Assembly: GCF_017316305.2 (NCBI RefSeq)
Contig: NZ_CP147250.1
Coordinates: 2,789,001-2,853,000 of the forward strand
Length of the DNA: 64,000 nucleotides
Direction: 5' to 3'
Source: Enterococcus sp. DIV1094
GTDB lineage: Bacteria > Bacillota > Bacilli > Lactobacillales > Enterococcaceae
Each line of letters opens with the position of its first letter. Position 1 is the stretch's first letter. The notes beneath the pieces are model-generated. The model made no database searches and was not told the DNA's origin. It saw only the letters and a program-made list of their open reading frames with translations. The position numbers and the translations under genes were made by a program. Positions 18,915 through 27,699 of this stretch are shown in pieces.

Positions 18915-20269
18915 CCCTTCACCCCTCTAAGCATTGGTTGGAATTTTAGCAAAGTTTCCTGTCTTTCAGTCTCAGGGTCAGAATCTGCGACGACGCCACA
19001 CCCTGCATACAACATTCCTTCGGTTTCATTTAAGATTCCCGAGCGGATTCCTACAGCAAATTCACCCACATCATTGATCAGGTCTAACCAGCCAATTGGT
19101 GCGCCATAAAGTCCTCTGCCAAAATGCTCATGTTCTTTGATCCATTCCAGTGCTAATTCTTTAGGTTCTCCACCTAATGCTGGCGAAGGATGAATCATTT
19201 CGACAGCATCAATCAATGAAACACCTTCTTTTCGATCCCCAGAAAAAGTCATCGACAAATGTTGGATGTCGCGATTTTTCAATAATTGGCGTGAAGAGAC
19301 CGACACTTCCCCAGTTACGATCTCCGCTAATTGACCCGCTAATCTGTCGGTAACAATCCCATGTTCTTGTGTATTTTTAAAGTCTTTTAAAAGTTCTTTG
19401 CCGATTTCATCATCTTTTTGTGGCGTCGACCCTCTAGGCGCGGAACCGGCAATCCCTGCGGTCCTAAATTGTTTTTCTGTCGCTTGGATCAAACGCTCAG
19501 GGGTAGCCCCAACAAACGCATGTTGATTAGAAGCTACAAGAAACAGATACGTATGCGGTTGTTGTTCGGTTAAGTTTTGGAGAATATTAGGAACTGAACC
19601 AAAAGAACCTTGAATCTTCATTTGTCGAGCTAACACTACTTTTTTCAGTAAGGTCTCTTTGAATCCTATACTTTGCTTCGCTTTCTGGACATTTTCCAAA
19701 AAAATCGAAACATCTAACTCTTCCGCTGAAGTCAGTTGATTAGTAACAGGTTCTTGTTTCTTATCATCAAATAAACCCTTGATTATTTCTGCCAAACTCT
19801 CAAAGTCTTTTAAAAGTTCCTCTCGAGATACCCCATCTGATGCAACGGTCAACACTACTTCGATGGTAGAATTAACTTTTCTAAGCAAAATACTTGGGAG
19901 GATAAACAGACCTCTTTCAAGCTCTCCCCAGATGTTTTCTTTTTGGTTCGATTGGTCAAAAGGAAAACCGCCAAACAACAAAGGCGTTGCTCCGTTTTTA
20001 GAGACGTTTAAAAAACTTTTGCAAAACTCTTTAGAAAAATCTTGAATGGCCATTGGTGTATAGATCTTTGTGTGATCAAATAAATTCTCGCCCATTCCTA
20101 ATAGTTCAAATTCCCTGTCCGGAGTAGACCAATAAAATCGTTCGCCATCAGAAGGTAGAAAACGAAAAAGTTTTTTTGAAGTTTGATTTGCTAATTGATA
20201 GCTATAAGTAAAATAGCGGTATTTTTTTAAAAGTTGATCATCCATTGAGCTATCTAATTTGATATTCAA
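18911..20269 (-). CDS. menF: Isochorismate synthase MenF
   Basis: A 452-aa chorismate-binding enzyme converting chorismate to isochorismate. The C-terminal catalytic domain is clear: K-V-V-L-A-R-Q, P-E-R-L, A-G-S-A-P-R-G, M-T-F-S-G, and H-P-S-P-A-L-G-G-E-P with the metal-binding glutamates. The start is most likely TTG at 20269, with AAAGAG upstream and a 20-nt overlap with menE; an ATG eight codons later has no ribosome site. In gene order it follows menE and precedes menD. Confidence 0.92.
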   Translation of the reverse strand: MNIKLDSSMDDQLLKKYRYFTYSYQLANQTSKKLFRFLPSDGERFYWSTPDREFELLGMGENLFDHTKIYTPMAIQDFSKEFCKSFLNVSKNGATPLLFGGFPFDQSNQKENIWGELERGLFILPSILLRKVNSTIEVVLTVASDGVSREELLKDFESLAEIIKGLFDDKKQEPVTNQLTSAEELDVSIFLENVQKAKQSIGFKETLLKKVVLARQMKIQGSFGSVPNILQNLTEQQPHTYLFLVASNQHAFVGATPERLIQATEKQFRTAGIAGSAPRGSTPQKDDEIGKELLKDFKNTQEHGIVTDRLAGQLAEIVTGEVSVSSRQLLKNRDIQHLSMTFSGDRKEGVSLIDAVEMIHPSPALGGEPKELALEWIKEHEHFGRGLYGAPIGWLDLINDVGEFAVGIRSGILNETEGMLYAGCGVVADSDPETERQETLLKFQPMLRGVKG

Positions 20270-21734
20270 TATATTTCACTCTTTCTTTTGTCATAAAAAG
20301 ACGTTTGATTGGTTTACCCGTTGCTGTTTTCGGTATTTCAGAAACAGAATAGATTTGAGTCGGGTGTTTGTAGCGTGCTAAGGAGGTCAACGCATCATTA
20401 AGCTCACCATCAACTAGCGGTTCCCGCAGTTTGACATATGCAACGGGCGTTTGTCCCCATGTGTCATCAGGACAACCAACAACGATAGCTTCAGCAATTT
20501 TATCGCTAGCTAAAAGTACCCGCTCAATTTCGACTGGAAAAATATTCTCTCCGCCCGAAATAATCCGTTCACTCATTCGGCTGACAATGTAAAGGTACCC
20601 TTCCTTATCGAGGTATCCCCAATCACCGGTATGGAACCAGCCATCTTCTGTCCATGACTCTGGGCTGACTTGATTCAAGTAACATTGGACGATTGAAGGT
20701 CCTTTAACTAAAATTTCACCCATTTGCTCTGTTTTTGTATTCTTTTGGATATGGATCGATACTCCAGACAAAGCTTTGCCAGAAGAGCCTATTTTTGTCA
20801 GGACTGCTTCAGGAAGCAACGCGACGATCTGGGAGCAAGTCTCCGTCATTCCATAAGAAAGCATCACAGGTACCTGTTTTTTTAGACAAGAATGGATCAC
20901 ACGTTCTTCTCCTGGTCCGCCCCCCAATAATACGTGTTTAAATGAGGGAGAATAGCCACGATCTGGAATCAATGGTTCAAGATCTTTTAACATTTTTGTG
21001 ACTAAAGAAATATAGGTACCTTTTCCATTCATCAGTAGTTGATGCACTTGCTGAGGAGCGAATCCCGGTAGTAAAATGACTTGGATAGCTAAAACGAGGG
21101 AGCGTAACAAAATAGAGAGACCACTGATATGATAGAGTGGGACACAACAAACCCAGCTATCTGACGCTTCAACACCTAAACTTAATGAAGTTGCTTGGGC
21201 ACTGGCAAAGTGATTGGCAAATGTTTGCGGTACGCCTTTTGGTTTTCCTGTCGTGCCAGATGTATACATGATCGAAGCGACCTCTTGTTCTTGGTACCCA
21301 TTATCAAACCACTCTTCTGACAGCAACTCGCGTAATTCAGAAGAATCAGGAAACGGGTGTATAGTGACTTGCTCGTTGATCATGATTTTTTTGGCAGAAA
21401 TCAGAATGGAAGTCTCGGCATCTGCTAACTGTTCATTGATTTCATTTGCTGTTAAGCGTGTGTTGACAAATTGGATCTCTTTTCCTAACTCCCATAATGC
21501 TAAGATCGATAAATAAGCAGTCAGGTCATTCTCACTGTATAAGGCAACTCGCTTGCTAGATTCAGGTAATGTTCGGTGATAATAGTCCGCATAACTCTGG
21601 ACTTTTGATGACAACTCACCAAAAGTCCAACATTCATCATTCCACTGACAAGCTGGTGCATCAGGATGAAGCATTGCTTGTTGTTGCAACCAGCTTTTTG
21701 GGTTTCGATTAAGGGAATTTAGGGAATTGATCAA
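20250..21734 (-). CDS. menE: o-Succinylbenzoate-CoA ligase MenE
   Basis: Adenylate-forming ligase that activates o-succinylbenzoate with CoA. The P-loop-like [11 protein letters not shown], the A8 region G-D-W-G and the terminal catalytic lysine in T-A-T-G-K-P-I-K are all present. The open frame extends to 21812 inside menB, but family proteins begin only a few residues before W-L-x-x-Q-A. I therefore place the start at TTG 21734, about 494 aa, overlapping menB by 26 nt. That start is uncertain because its ribosome site is weak (AAGAGAA). Translational coupling to menB is likely. Confidence 0.88.
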   Translation of the reverse strand: MINSLNSLNRNPKSWLQQQAMLHPDAPACQWNDECWTFGELSSKVQSYADYYHRTLPESSKRVALYSENDLTAYLSILALWELGKEIQFVNTRLTANEINEQLADAETSILISAKKIMINEQVTIHPFPDSSELRELLSEEWFDNGYQEQEVASIMYTSGTTGKPKGVPQTFANHFASAQATSLSLGVEASDSWVCCVPLYHISGLSILLRSLVLAIQVILLPGFAPQQVHQLLMNGKGTYISLVTKMLKDLEPLIPDRGYSPSFKHVLLGGGPGEERVIHSCLKKQVPVMLSYGMTETCSQIVALLPEAVLTKIGSSGKALSGVSIHIQKNTKTEQMGEILVKGPSIVQCYLNQVSPESWTEDGWFHTGDWGYLDKEGYLYIVSRMSERIISGGENIFPVEIERVLLASDKIAEAIVVGCPDDTWGQTPVAYVKLREPLVDGELNDALTSLARYKHPTQIYSVSEIPKTATGKPIKRLFMTKERVKYIEYQIR

Positions 21735-22524
21735 AATCAGGTTCTCTTTTTTCTTTAAATGCGTCGCGCCCTTCTTGTGCTTCATCCATCGTGTAATATA
21801 AAAGCGTTGCATCGCCAGCTAGTTGCTGGATACCAGCTAGTCCATCTGTATCGGCATTCATCGCTGCTTTGATCATTCGTAAAGCTAATGGGCTTTTCTT
21901 CAACATCTCTTCCGCCCATTCGATCGTCACGTCTTCTACTTGCTCGATTGGAACGACTGTATTGATCCAATTCATCGCTAGCGCTTCTTCCGCACTATAT
22001 TGCTTCGTCATGAACCAAACTTCTTTGGCTTTTTTATGACCGACAACACGTGCTAAATAGCCAGAACCATATCCACCATCGAAGCTCCCAACGTTAGGGC
22101 CTGTTTGACCAAATTTCGCATTTTCAGCAGCAATTGTGAGATCACACACAAGTTGTAAGACATTTCCACCGCCGATCGACCAACCTTTGACCATCGCGAT
22201 CACCGGTTTAGGGATCACACGGATCAACCGTTGCAAATCTAACACATTTAAACGCGGAATCTGGTCTTCACCAACATAACCACCATTTCCTCGAACCTTT
22301 TGGTCACCACCTGAACAGAAGGCTTTGTCTCCTGCACCTGTTAAAATAATCACTCCGATATCTTGGCGATCACGGCTGATTGTAAAAGCTTCGATCATTT
22401 CAAAAACTGTTTTCGGCGTAAAAGCGTTATGGACTTCTGGTCGGTTGATCGTTATCTTCGCGATTTTCCCATATTGTTCAAATAGGATCTCATCATATTC
22501 CTTAATTGTCTTCCATTCTCTCAT
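21709..22524 (-). CDS. menB: 1,4-Dihydroxy-2-naphthoyl-CoA synthase MenB
   Basis: A 271-aa crotonase-fold enzyme that cyclises o-succinylbenzoyl-CoA. Diagnostic MenB segments are visible: [17 protein letters not shown] and [20 protein letters not shown] precedes the ATG. It is the first gene of the menB-E-F-D-H-C transcript and is divergent from the thioesterase gene, sharing a 122-bp promoter region. Confidence 0.95.
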   Translation of the reverse strand: MREWKTIKEYDEILFEQYGKIAKITINRPEVHNAFTPKTVFEMIEAFTISRDRQDIGVIILTGAGDKAFCSGGDQKVRGNGGYVGEDQIPRLNVLDLQRLIRVIPKPVIAMVKGWSIGGGNVLQLVCDLTIAAENAKFGQTGPNVGSFDGGYGSGYLARVVGHKKAKEVWFMTKQYSAEEALAMNWINTVVPIEQVEDVTIEWAEEMLKKSPLALRMIKAAMNADTDGLAGIQQLAGDATLLYYTMDEAQEGRDAFKEKREPDFDQFPKFP

Positions 22525-22646
22525 CTCTATCTCCTCCTAAAATTCATTAAATTTATTATACACAAGAATAAAGAAAACGTTTGAAAATCTTAAAATAAAT
22601 TTAGAATTTCTGTTATACTAAAAAAAAACAAGTTAGGAGAGTCGCT

Positions 22647-23006
22647 ATGGATCTATTACAACACTTAGGAATTGAAACATTATCTGTCACGCCAGAAAAA
22701 GTCCAGCTGGCTTTGACGATTGCTGACACGCATCACCAACCCTTTGGCTATTTGCATGGAGGAATCAGCGGAGTGTTGATCGAAACGGCTTGTAGTATTG
22801 GGGCAAATCAACACTTATCAGCTCCCCATTTTGCTGTTGGCGTCGATCTTCATGTCCAGCATTTGAACAAAGCCTCTTCTGGTACGTTACGAGTAGTAGC
22901 ACATCCTGAAAAGATTGGGAAGAATCTGCATTTTTGGCGAGCAACTGTCTATTTGGATAACGATTTAAAAATCGCCATTGGCCAATGCACGTTGATGGTC
23001 AACTAA
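22647..23006 (+). CDS. Hot-dog thioesterase, probable DHNA-CoA thioesterase (MenI-like)
   Basis: A 119-aa PaaI/YdiI-type hot-dog thioesterase. The motif H-G-G-I-S-G-V-L-I-E-T-A with the catalytic Glu is near residue 37, and the V-G-V-D-L-H-V-Q-H-L strand follows. Divergence from menB supports the role of releasing 1,4-dihydroxy-2-naphthoate from CoA, the step between MenB and MenA; enzymatic specificity is inferred from position. AGGAGAG precedes the ATG. A terminator follows. Confidence 0.78.
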   Translation: MDLLQHLGIETLSVTPEKVQLALTIADTHHQPFGYLHGGISGVLIETACSIGANQHLSAPHFAVGVDLHVQHLNKASSGTLRVVAHPEKIGKNLHFWRATVYLDNDLKIAIGQCTLMVN

Positions 23007-23057
23007 ATTTATCCATTTTTATTCGCATGATTGATTATAGAATAGATAACAACCTTA

Positions 23058-23087
23058 TAAAGTTAGGTTTAGCTAACTTTCTTTTTC
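23058..23087 (+). terminator. Terminator after the thioesterase gene
   Basis: AAAGTTAG / CTAACTTT stem with a 6-nt loop followed by CTTTTTC. Confidence 0.65.
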
Positions 23088-23163
23088 ATTCATGTTAACT
23101 TTTACACAAAATTAAGGTATAATAAAGATAGTTAGAAATAAATGAATAGTAGGAAGTGAATGA

Positions 23164-24012
23164 ATGAAAAAAAGTAGAAATATAATTTGGACATATATCA
23201 AAATAGTATTTGCATTAACTATTTTAGCCATCAGTATCAATATGTTTTTAGGCCCACATCATATCGCAGCTGGTGGAGTCAGCGGTCTCGGGATCTTACT
23301 TGAGTTCGCTTTAGGATTTAATCGTGCCACCGTCATCCTCGTGTTAAATGTCATCATGCTGATCTTAGCATTGATTTTTTTAGGAAAAAAACCTTTCTTC
23401 AAAGTCTTATTTGGTAGTATCGTCTTTCCCACGATCGTTGAGATCGTTCCAGAGTATATGATCACTTCAGATCGTTTATTATCTGTCATTTTTGGTAGTG
23501 CGATCTTCGCTTTAGGTGTAGCCATTTTATACAAAAACAACTCATCCAGTGGTGGTACCACCATCCCTCCCCTTATCTTCAAAAAATATTTCAACTTGAG
23601 TCCCTCGATTGGACTTTTGATGACCGATGCCGTAGTTGTTTCATTGACCTTGTTTGTCTTCGGATTCGATGAATTCCTTTATGCGATTCTATCAATCGTG
23701 ATCACTTCGATCGTGATGAACTATATTGAGACCGGAACGAACCGTCAAAAATCAATCATGATTTTCAGCGAGAACCATCTAGCTGAGATCCAAACACGCC
23801 TGATCAGTGAAATTGGTCGGACATTGACGATTATCGAAGCGCAAGGTGGCTATAGCCAATTGCCAAAAGAAATCTTATTGATGGTAGTGACAGACCAAGA
23901 GTTCTCCAAAGTCAAACCATTGATCGAAGAGATCGATCCGAATGCTTTTGTCATCGTCAACAGTGTAGCGGAAGTTATGGGTAGAGGCTTTACTTATCAC
24001 CCGATTGAATGA
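23164..24012 (+). CDS. YitT-family membrane protein
   Basis: A 282-aa protein with five or six N-terminal helices carrying the YitT pattern (H-H-I-A-A-G-G-V-S-G-L-G near residue 38, and S-S-G-G-T). A cytoplasmic DUF2179 domain follows from about residue 200 (G-R-T-L-T-I-I-E-A-Q-G-G-Y), ending R-G-F. Function in the family is unsettled. The promoter (TTAACT, 17 nt, TATAAT at about 23121-23126) lies upstream, and AGGAAGTG precedes the ATG. Monocistronic with a strong terminator. Confidence 0.85.
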   Translation: MKKSRNIIWTYIKIVFALTILAISINMFLGPHHIAAGGVSGLGILLEFALGFNRATVILVLNVIMLILALIFLGKKPFFKVLFGSIVFPTIVEIVPEYMITSDRLLSVIFGSAIFALGVAILYKNNSSSGGTTIPPLIFKKYFNLSPSIGLLMTDAVVVSLTLFVFGFDEFLYAILSIVITSIVMNYIETGTNRQKSIMIFSENHLAEIQTRLISEIGRTLTIIEAQGGYSQLPKEILLMVVTDQEFSKVKPLIEEIDPNAFVIVNSVAEVMGRGFTYHPIE

Positions 24013-24047
24013 TGCTAGAAACTAAACAGATGTGAATACTTCTTTAA

Positions 24048-24092
24048 AAAGCTATTTCTGGTTTAATGTTAAAACCAGAAATAGCTTTTTTT
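24048..24092 (+). terminator. Terminator after the yitT-family gene
   Basis: AAGCTATTTCTGGTTT / AAACCAGAAATAGCTT stem of 15-16 bp with T7. Confidence 0.85.
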
Positions 24093-24105
24093 ATAAACAA
24101 CTTAG

Positions 24106-24143
24106 TTGCTCCCTTCAATTAAATTGTGTACAATCTAATTGTA
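24106..24143 (+). promoter_or_regulatory. ohr promoter with OhrR operator
   Basis: -35 TTGCTC (24106-24111) and -10 TACAAT (24129-24134) are spaced 17 nt. The palindrome TACAATCTAATTGTA (24129-24143) covers the -10 and closely matches the known OhrR box (TACAATT-AATTGTA). It predicts repression by the MarR-type OhrR encoded two genes down, relieved by organic peroxide. Confidence 0.8.
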
Positions 24144-24172
24144 TCAAATATAAAAAGCAAGGAGTGTTTTTA

Positions 24173-24583
24173 ATGAAAAAAATGTACTCAACAAAAATGA
24201 TCAATACTGGCGGACGTTCTGGGGAAGTGCACAGCCCAGACAACTCATTTGAGTTAAATATTGCAGCTCCTGGTAAACGCGTTGAAAATGCAACAAATCC
24301 AGAACAATTATTTGCTGCAGGTTTTAGTGCTTGTTTCAACAGCGCATTAGACTTGATCAAAACACAAAAAAATATCGAAGGTGCATCAACGATCAGTGCA
24401 CAAGTATCTTTATACGCAGAAAGCGAAATGAGCTTTGTTTTAGGCGTTGAGATCGAAGGTTCTGTGGAAGGTCTATCACTTGAAGAAACTCAAGAATTGC
24501 TAGAAGCTGCACACAAAGTTTGTCCTTATTCAAAAGCGACAGCTGGCAATATCGAAGTCACTTTAACAGCTGTTGAGGGCTAG
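24173..24583 (+). CDS. ohr: Organic hydroperoxide resistance protein Ohr
   Basis: A 136-aa OsmC/Ohr-family peroxidase reducing organic hydroperoxides with a reactive cysteine pair, C54 (F-S-A-C-F) and C117 (K-V-C-P-Y-S). The ATG at 24173 has AAGGAGTG upstream and matches the family start M-x-K-x-Y-S-T; an open frame reaching back to 24032 crosses the promoter and is rejected. Its promoter carries an OhrR box and ohrR follows 56 nt downstream, so the pair is probably an autoregulated operon. Confidence 0.93.
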   Translation: MKKMYSTKMINTGGRSGEVHSPDNSFELNIAAPGKRVENATNPEQLFAAGFSACFNSALDLIKTQKNIEGASTISAQVSLYAESEMSFVLGVEIEGSVEGLSLEETQELLEAAHKVCPYSKATAGNIEVTLTAVEG

Positions 24584-24639
24584 ATTTTTTTAGAAAAAAC
24601 AAGTATGCTATGAAGTAGCACATTAGGAGGTGGTCTATT

Positions 24640-25080
24640 TTGGAGGAGTTATTATTAAAAAATCAATTATGCTTTCCCTTATATGCCACCTCTAAAGAAA
24701 TTACACGTTACTATGCGCCTTTGTTAAAGCCACTGGATCTAACGTATACACAATATCTTGTTCTACTTGTTTTATGGGAGAGAAAACAAATCACTATGAA
24801 AGAGTTGGGACAGATATTATGTTTAGATTCAGGAACTTTGACGCCTGTTGTAAAGAAATTAGCTAGCAAGCAGTATATCAATCGTAAAAGAGACGATTCC
24901 GATGAACGGGTGACTATCCTTTCTTTGACAGACGCCGGTCAAGCATTACAAGATCAAGCAAAAGACATCCCTGAAAAAATTCTTGATTTCTTACCTTTAG
25001 AGGAAGAAGAATTAGCGATGCTACTTTATTTGACTAAAAAAATGCTAAAAAACTTTAATAAAGAACAACATGCTCGGTAA
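24640..25080 (+). CDS. ohrR: MarR-family peroxide-sensing repressor OhrR
   Basis: A 146-aa winged-helix repressor. The OhrR-type N-terminus L-x-N-Q-L-C-F-P-L-Y carries the sensing cysteine (C11), and the DNA-binding region is seen as T-V-K-K-L-A-type T-P-V-V-K-K-L followed by the wing R-D-D-S-D-E-R. The start is TTG preceded by AGGAGGTGG at 9 nt. No second conserved cysteine is obvious, which suggests the one-Cys OhrR type. It is co-oriented with ohr, and the operator lies at the ohr promoter. Confidence 0.88.
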   Translation: MEELLLKNQLCFPLYATSKEITRYYAPLLKPLDLTYTQYLVLLVLWERKQITMKELGQILCLDSGTLTPVVKKLASKQYINRKRDDSDERVTILSLTDAGQALQDQAKDIPEKILDFLPLEEEELAMLLYLTKKMLKNFNKEQHAR

Positions 25081-25101
25081 GCTAATTACCGAGTTTTTTT
25101 G
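25073..25101 (+). terminator. Terminator overlapping the end of ohrR
   Basis: CTCGGTAA / TTACCGAG stem, 4-nt loop, T7. The 5' arm contains the ohrR stop codon. Confidence 0.85.
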
Positions 25102-25198
25102 TCTGCTCGTTTATATATTTATAACGGTGAATAATCGTATTGTTAGAAATTTTTCTTAATTCGTCTTAATATAGAATTAAACAAAGGAGGTTATTATA

Positions 25199-26173
25199 AT
25201 GTGTACATCTATTACTTACACAACAAATGATCATTATTTTGGACGTAATTTGGATTTAGAGATTTCTTATAATGAACAGGTGACGATCACTCCCAGAAAT
25301 TTCCCTTTTGTTTATCGGAAAGTCCCAAAACAAACATCGCATTATGCAATCATCGGTATGGCAGCAGTTGTTGACAACTACCCTCTCTATTATGATGCAA
25401 CAAATGAAAAAGGCTTGAGCATGGCTGGCTTAAATTTCCCTGGAAATGCTCATTTCTTTGATGAAGATCCTGAAAAGACAAATATTTCCCCGTTTGAATT
25501 TATTCCTTGGATACTGAGTCAATGTAAAAACGTGGAAGAAGCTCGTGCATTACTAGCAGATATCAATTTAGTCAACATCAATTTTAGTGAAGAACTACCT
25601 TTATCTCCCCTACATTGGCTATTAGCAGATCAAGAAAAATCCATTGTCATTGAATCCGTTGCCGAAGGATTAAAGATCTATGATAACCCGATTGGTGTAT
25701 TGACGAATAATCCGACTTTTGATTATCAATTATTCAATTTGAATAACTATCGATCCGTGTCGACAACTACGCCTAAAAATCATTTCTCAGATCAACTTGA
25801 TTTGTCGGTCTATTCTCGTGGGATGGGTGGCTTAGGTTTGCCTGGGGATCTATCTTCTGCCTCTCGTTTTGTCAAAGTAGCTTTTACAAAATTGAATTCG
25901 GTTAAAGCAAGTACGGAACAGGAAAGTGTGAGTCAATTCTTCCATATCCTAAAATCTGTTGAACAACAAAAAGGCCTTTGTGATGTCGGCAATGGTCAAT
26001 TTGAATATACGATCTATTCTTCTTGCTGTAACATGGATAAAGGAATCTATTACTACACCACTTATTCAAATAGCCAGATAAATGCAGTCGATATGACAAA
26101 AGAAGATTTAGATAGTAAAGAATTACTAACCTATCCACTAATTGAAGAAGAGCAGATCCACTATGTCAATTAG
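25199..26173 (+). CDS. bsh: Bile salt hydrolase (choloylglycine hydrolase)
   Basis: A 324-aa Ntn-hydrolase that deconjugates glycine- and taurine-bile acids. All family catalytic positions are at their usual numbers: C2 (exposed after Met removal), R16, D19, N79, N170 and R223. Penicillin V acylase is the alternative, but the G-L-N-F at 77-80 favours bile salt hydrolase. AAAGGAGG precedes the ATG. No signal peptide; the enzyme is cytoplasmic. Monocistronic. It points to an intestinal lifestyle. Confidence 0.92.
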   Translation: MCTSITYTTNDHYFGRNLDLEISYNEQVTITPRNFPFVYRKVPKQTSHYAIIGMAAVVDNYPLYYDATNEKGLSMAGLNFPGNAHFFDEDPEKTNISPFEFIPWILSQCKNVEEARALLADINLVNINFSEELPLSPLHWLLADQEKSIVIESVAEGLKIYDNPIGVLTNNPTFDYQLFNLNNYRSVSTTTPKNHFSDQLDLSVYSRGMGGLGLPGDLSSASRFVKVAFTKLNSVKASTEQESVSQFFHILKSVEQQKGLCDVGNGQFEYTIYSSCCNMDKGIYYYTTYSNSQINAVDMTKEDLDSKELLTYPLIEEEQIHYVN

Positions 26174-26226
26174 TAAGTACACTTCTAAAGAAAAGAAGTC
26201 ATACTAGAAGTATTTTTTAGAAAAAT

Positions 26227-26283
26227 AAAAGCGATCAAATCCAATATGCCATTTTGCATTTTCGGATTTGATCGCTATTTTTT
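26227..26283. terminator. Bidirectional terminator between bsh and the LPXTG protein
   Basis: AGCGATCAAATCC / GGATTTGATCGCT stem (13 bp) with T-rich tails on both strands, between convergent genes. Confidence 0.8.
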
Positions 26284-26301
26284 GAAATTGGAGTTCTCTA
26301 A

Positions 26302-27570
26302 TTACTCATTGATTTTTCTAAATGAAAAGAAACTCATTCCTAAAATCAAAAGACCTAAGATCCACATTGAACTAGTTTTATTTTCACTAGTCTTAGGTAG
26401 TTCTTTCGTTGATTCTACAGCTTGTTTCATAGGAATTATGTGGTTTGACTCTTGTTTCAACGTGCGATTTTCATTTACGCTTGGTTGGCTCTCTTTTACA
26501 ATAGCAGAGTTTTCTTTAGCGACTGAAATGTGTTTTGTTTCAATCAATGAAACTGGTTGCTTTTTGATTTGATCCACCAGTTTATTATCTGTTACTACTT
26601 TATCAGGTTTTGTGATTGGTGTCTTTTTATGATCAATATCGGGTTGCGGTTCAATGACTTCTTTTTTATCCTCTTCCCCTTCCCCTTCATAATTGCCACT
26701 ATTCCCCTCTGGTTTTTCTGGTTTGATACTAGGATTTTCGTCTGGGTTCTCTGGTGTTACATCTGGGTTTTCATCTGGATTCTCCGGTGTTACATCTGGA
26801 TTTTCGTCTGGATTCTCTGGTGTTACATCCGGATTCTCATCTGGGTTCTCTGGTGTCACATCTGGGTTTTCATCTGGATTCTCTGGTGTTACATCCGGAT
26901 TTTCGTCTGGGTTTTCTGGTGTTACATCTGGATTTTCATCTGGGTTCTCTGGTGTCACATCTGGGTTTTCGTCTGGGTTCTCAGGTGTTACATCTGGATT
27001 TTCGTCTGGATTCTCTGGTGTTACATCTGGGTTTTCATCTGGGTTCTCTGGTATAGGATCGGGTTCACTGACGCCCCCAGAGCCACCTGCTTTTTGTTCA
27101 ACTGTTTGACGTTGACTATATGGTGTTAAGAATTGGCGATCCCCAGGTTGGCCATCTGCGACTTTTACAGTAAACAACGCTGGTCGATTGATTGGTTGAG
27201 TCAACGTGATGTGAAACGTAAAAGTAGCCACTTTATTGTTAAATACGAGTGTCGTTGGATCATGTTCGATCTTCAACGCTGGATCGACGTTTTCAAATTG
27301 GACGACGGATTGTAAGATTGGTTGAATGTCTCCTGAATAGGTCACTAAAGCTTTCACTGTGACTGTTTCGCCTAAGCTGATTTTCATAATCCCAGAGTTA
27401 GCTGAAGCATGTTCTTCTAAAAATTTGATTTGATTGACATTAGCCCAACCTGATCGTGAAGCGAGCTGAGCTACTTCGTTTCTTGGCTGCTCTTCTGCTT
27501 GTGCAGCTTCTACAGGTACTGCAAAACTAGTGAGTACAGCGGAAGCAAATAGAAGACTTAAATATTTCAT
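26302..27570 (-). CDS. LPXTG cell-wall protein with Pro-rich repeats
   Basis: A 422-aa surface protein. A signal peptide (residues 1-25) is followed by a ~130-residue folded domain with Ig-like beta-strand alternation. A stalk of nine P-D-V-T-P-E-N-P-D-E-N units comes next, then a charged spacer. The sorting signal is L-P-K-T-S, a hydrophobic helix and a short R-K tail, for sortase anchoring. The repeat resembles wall-spanning Pro-rich stalks of enterococcal adhesins; the ligand is unknown. GGAGGAATT precedes the ATG. It is divergent from an Mga-like regulator, which is its likely controller. Confidence 0.85.
   Translation of the reverse strand: MKYLSLLFASAVLTSFAVPVEAAQAEEQPRNEVAQLASRSGWANVNQIKFLEEHASANSGIMKISLGETVTVKALVTYSGDIQPILQSVVQFENVDPALKIEHDPTTLVFNNKVATFTFHITLTQPINRPALFTVKVADGQPGDRQFLTPYSQRQTVEQKAGGSGGVSEPDPIPENPDENPDVTPENPDENPDVTPENPDENPDVTPENPDENPDVTPENPDENPDVTPENPDENPDVTPENPDENPDVTPENPDENPDVTPENPDENPDVTPENPDENPSIKPEKPEGNSGNYEGEGEEDKKEVIEPQPDIDHKKTPITKPDKVVTDNKLVDQIKKQPVSLIETKHISVAKENSAIVKESQPSVNENRTLKQESNHIIPMKQAVESTKELPKTSENKTSSMWILGLLILGMSFFSFRKINE
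26753..27049 (-). repeat. Nine tandem 33-bp coding repeats
   Basis: Nine in-frame 33-bp units encode P-D-V-T-P-E-N-P-D-E-N in the LPXTG protein. Units differ by a few synonymous changes (for example GTTACA versus GTCACA). Slippage would change stalk length without frameshift. Confidence 0.9.
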
Positions 27571-27597
27571 GAGAATTCCTCCTGTTTGATATCATTA

Positions 27598-27612
27598 TTA
27601 TGTTAAACATAA
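27598..27612. promoter_or_regulatory. Palindrome in the divergent promoter region
   Basis: TTATGTTAAACATAA is a perfect 15-nt palindrome between the LPXTG gene and the Mga-like regulator. It is a candidate regulator binding site. Confidence 0.4.
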
Positions 27613-27699
27613 GATAATATAGATTGATACGAGAGATTTACTGTTTTTTTGTGCAAAATCAAGAAATTTTCAGTAAAATTTTCAATCGGAGGAATTCAA

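Noticed and set aside
24032..24172. 47-codon N-terminal extension of Ohr
   Set aside because: It runs through the upstream terminator, the promoter and the OhrR box. The family start and ribosome site are at 24173.
26753..27049. Possible CRISPR-like array
   Set aside because: The 33-bp units are contiguous with no unique spacers and are in frame within a coding sequence; they are protein repeats.
26557..27129. Long plus-strand open frames rich in Trp/Ile/Tyr or in Gly-Phe-Ser repeats
   Set aside because: They are antisense shadows of the 33-bp repeat in the LPXTG gene. They lack ribosome sites, and the minus-strand frame has a signal peptide and sorting motif.
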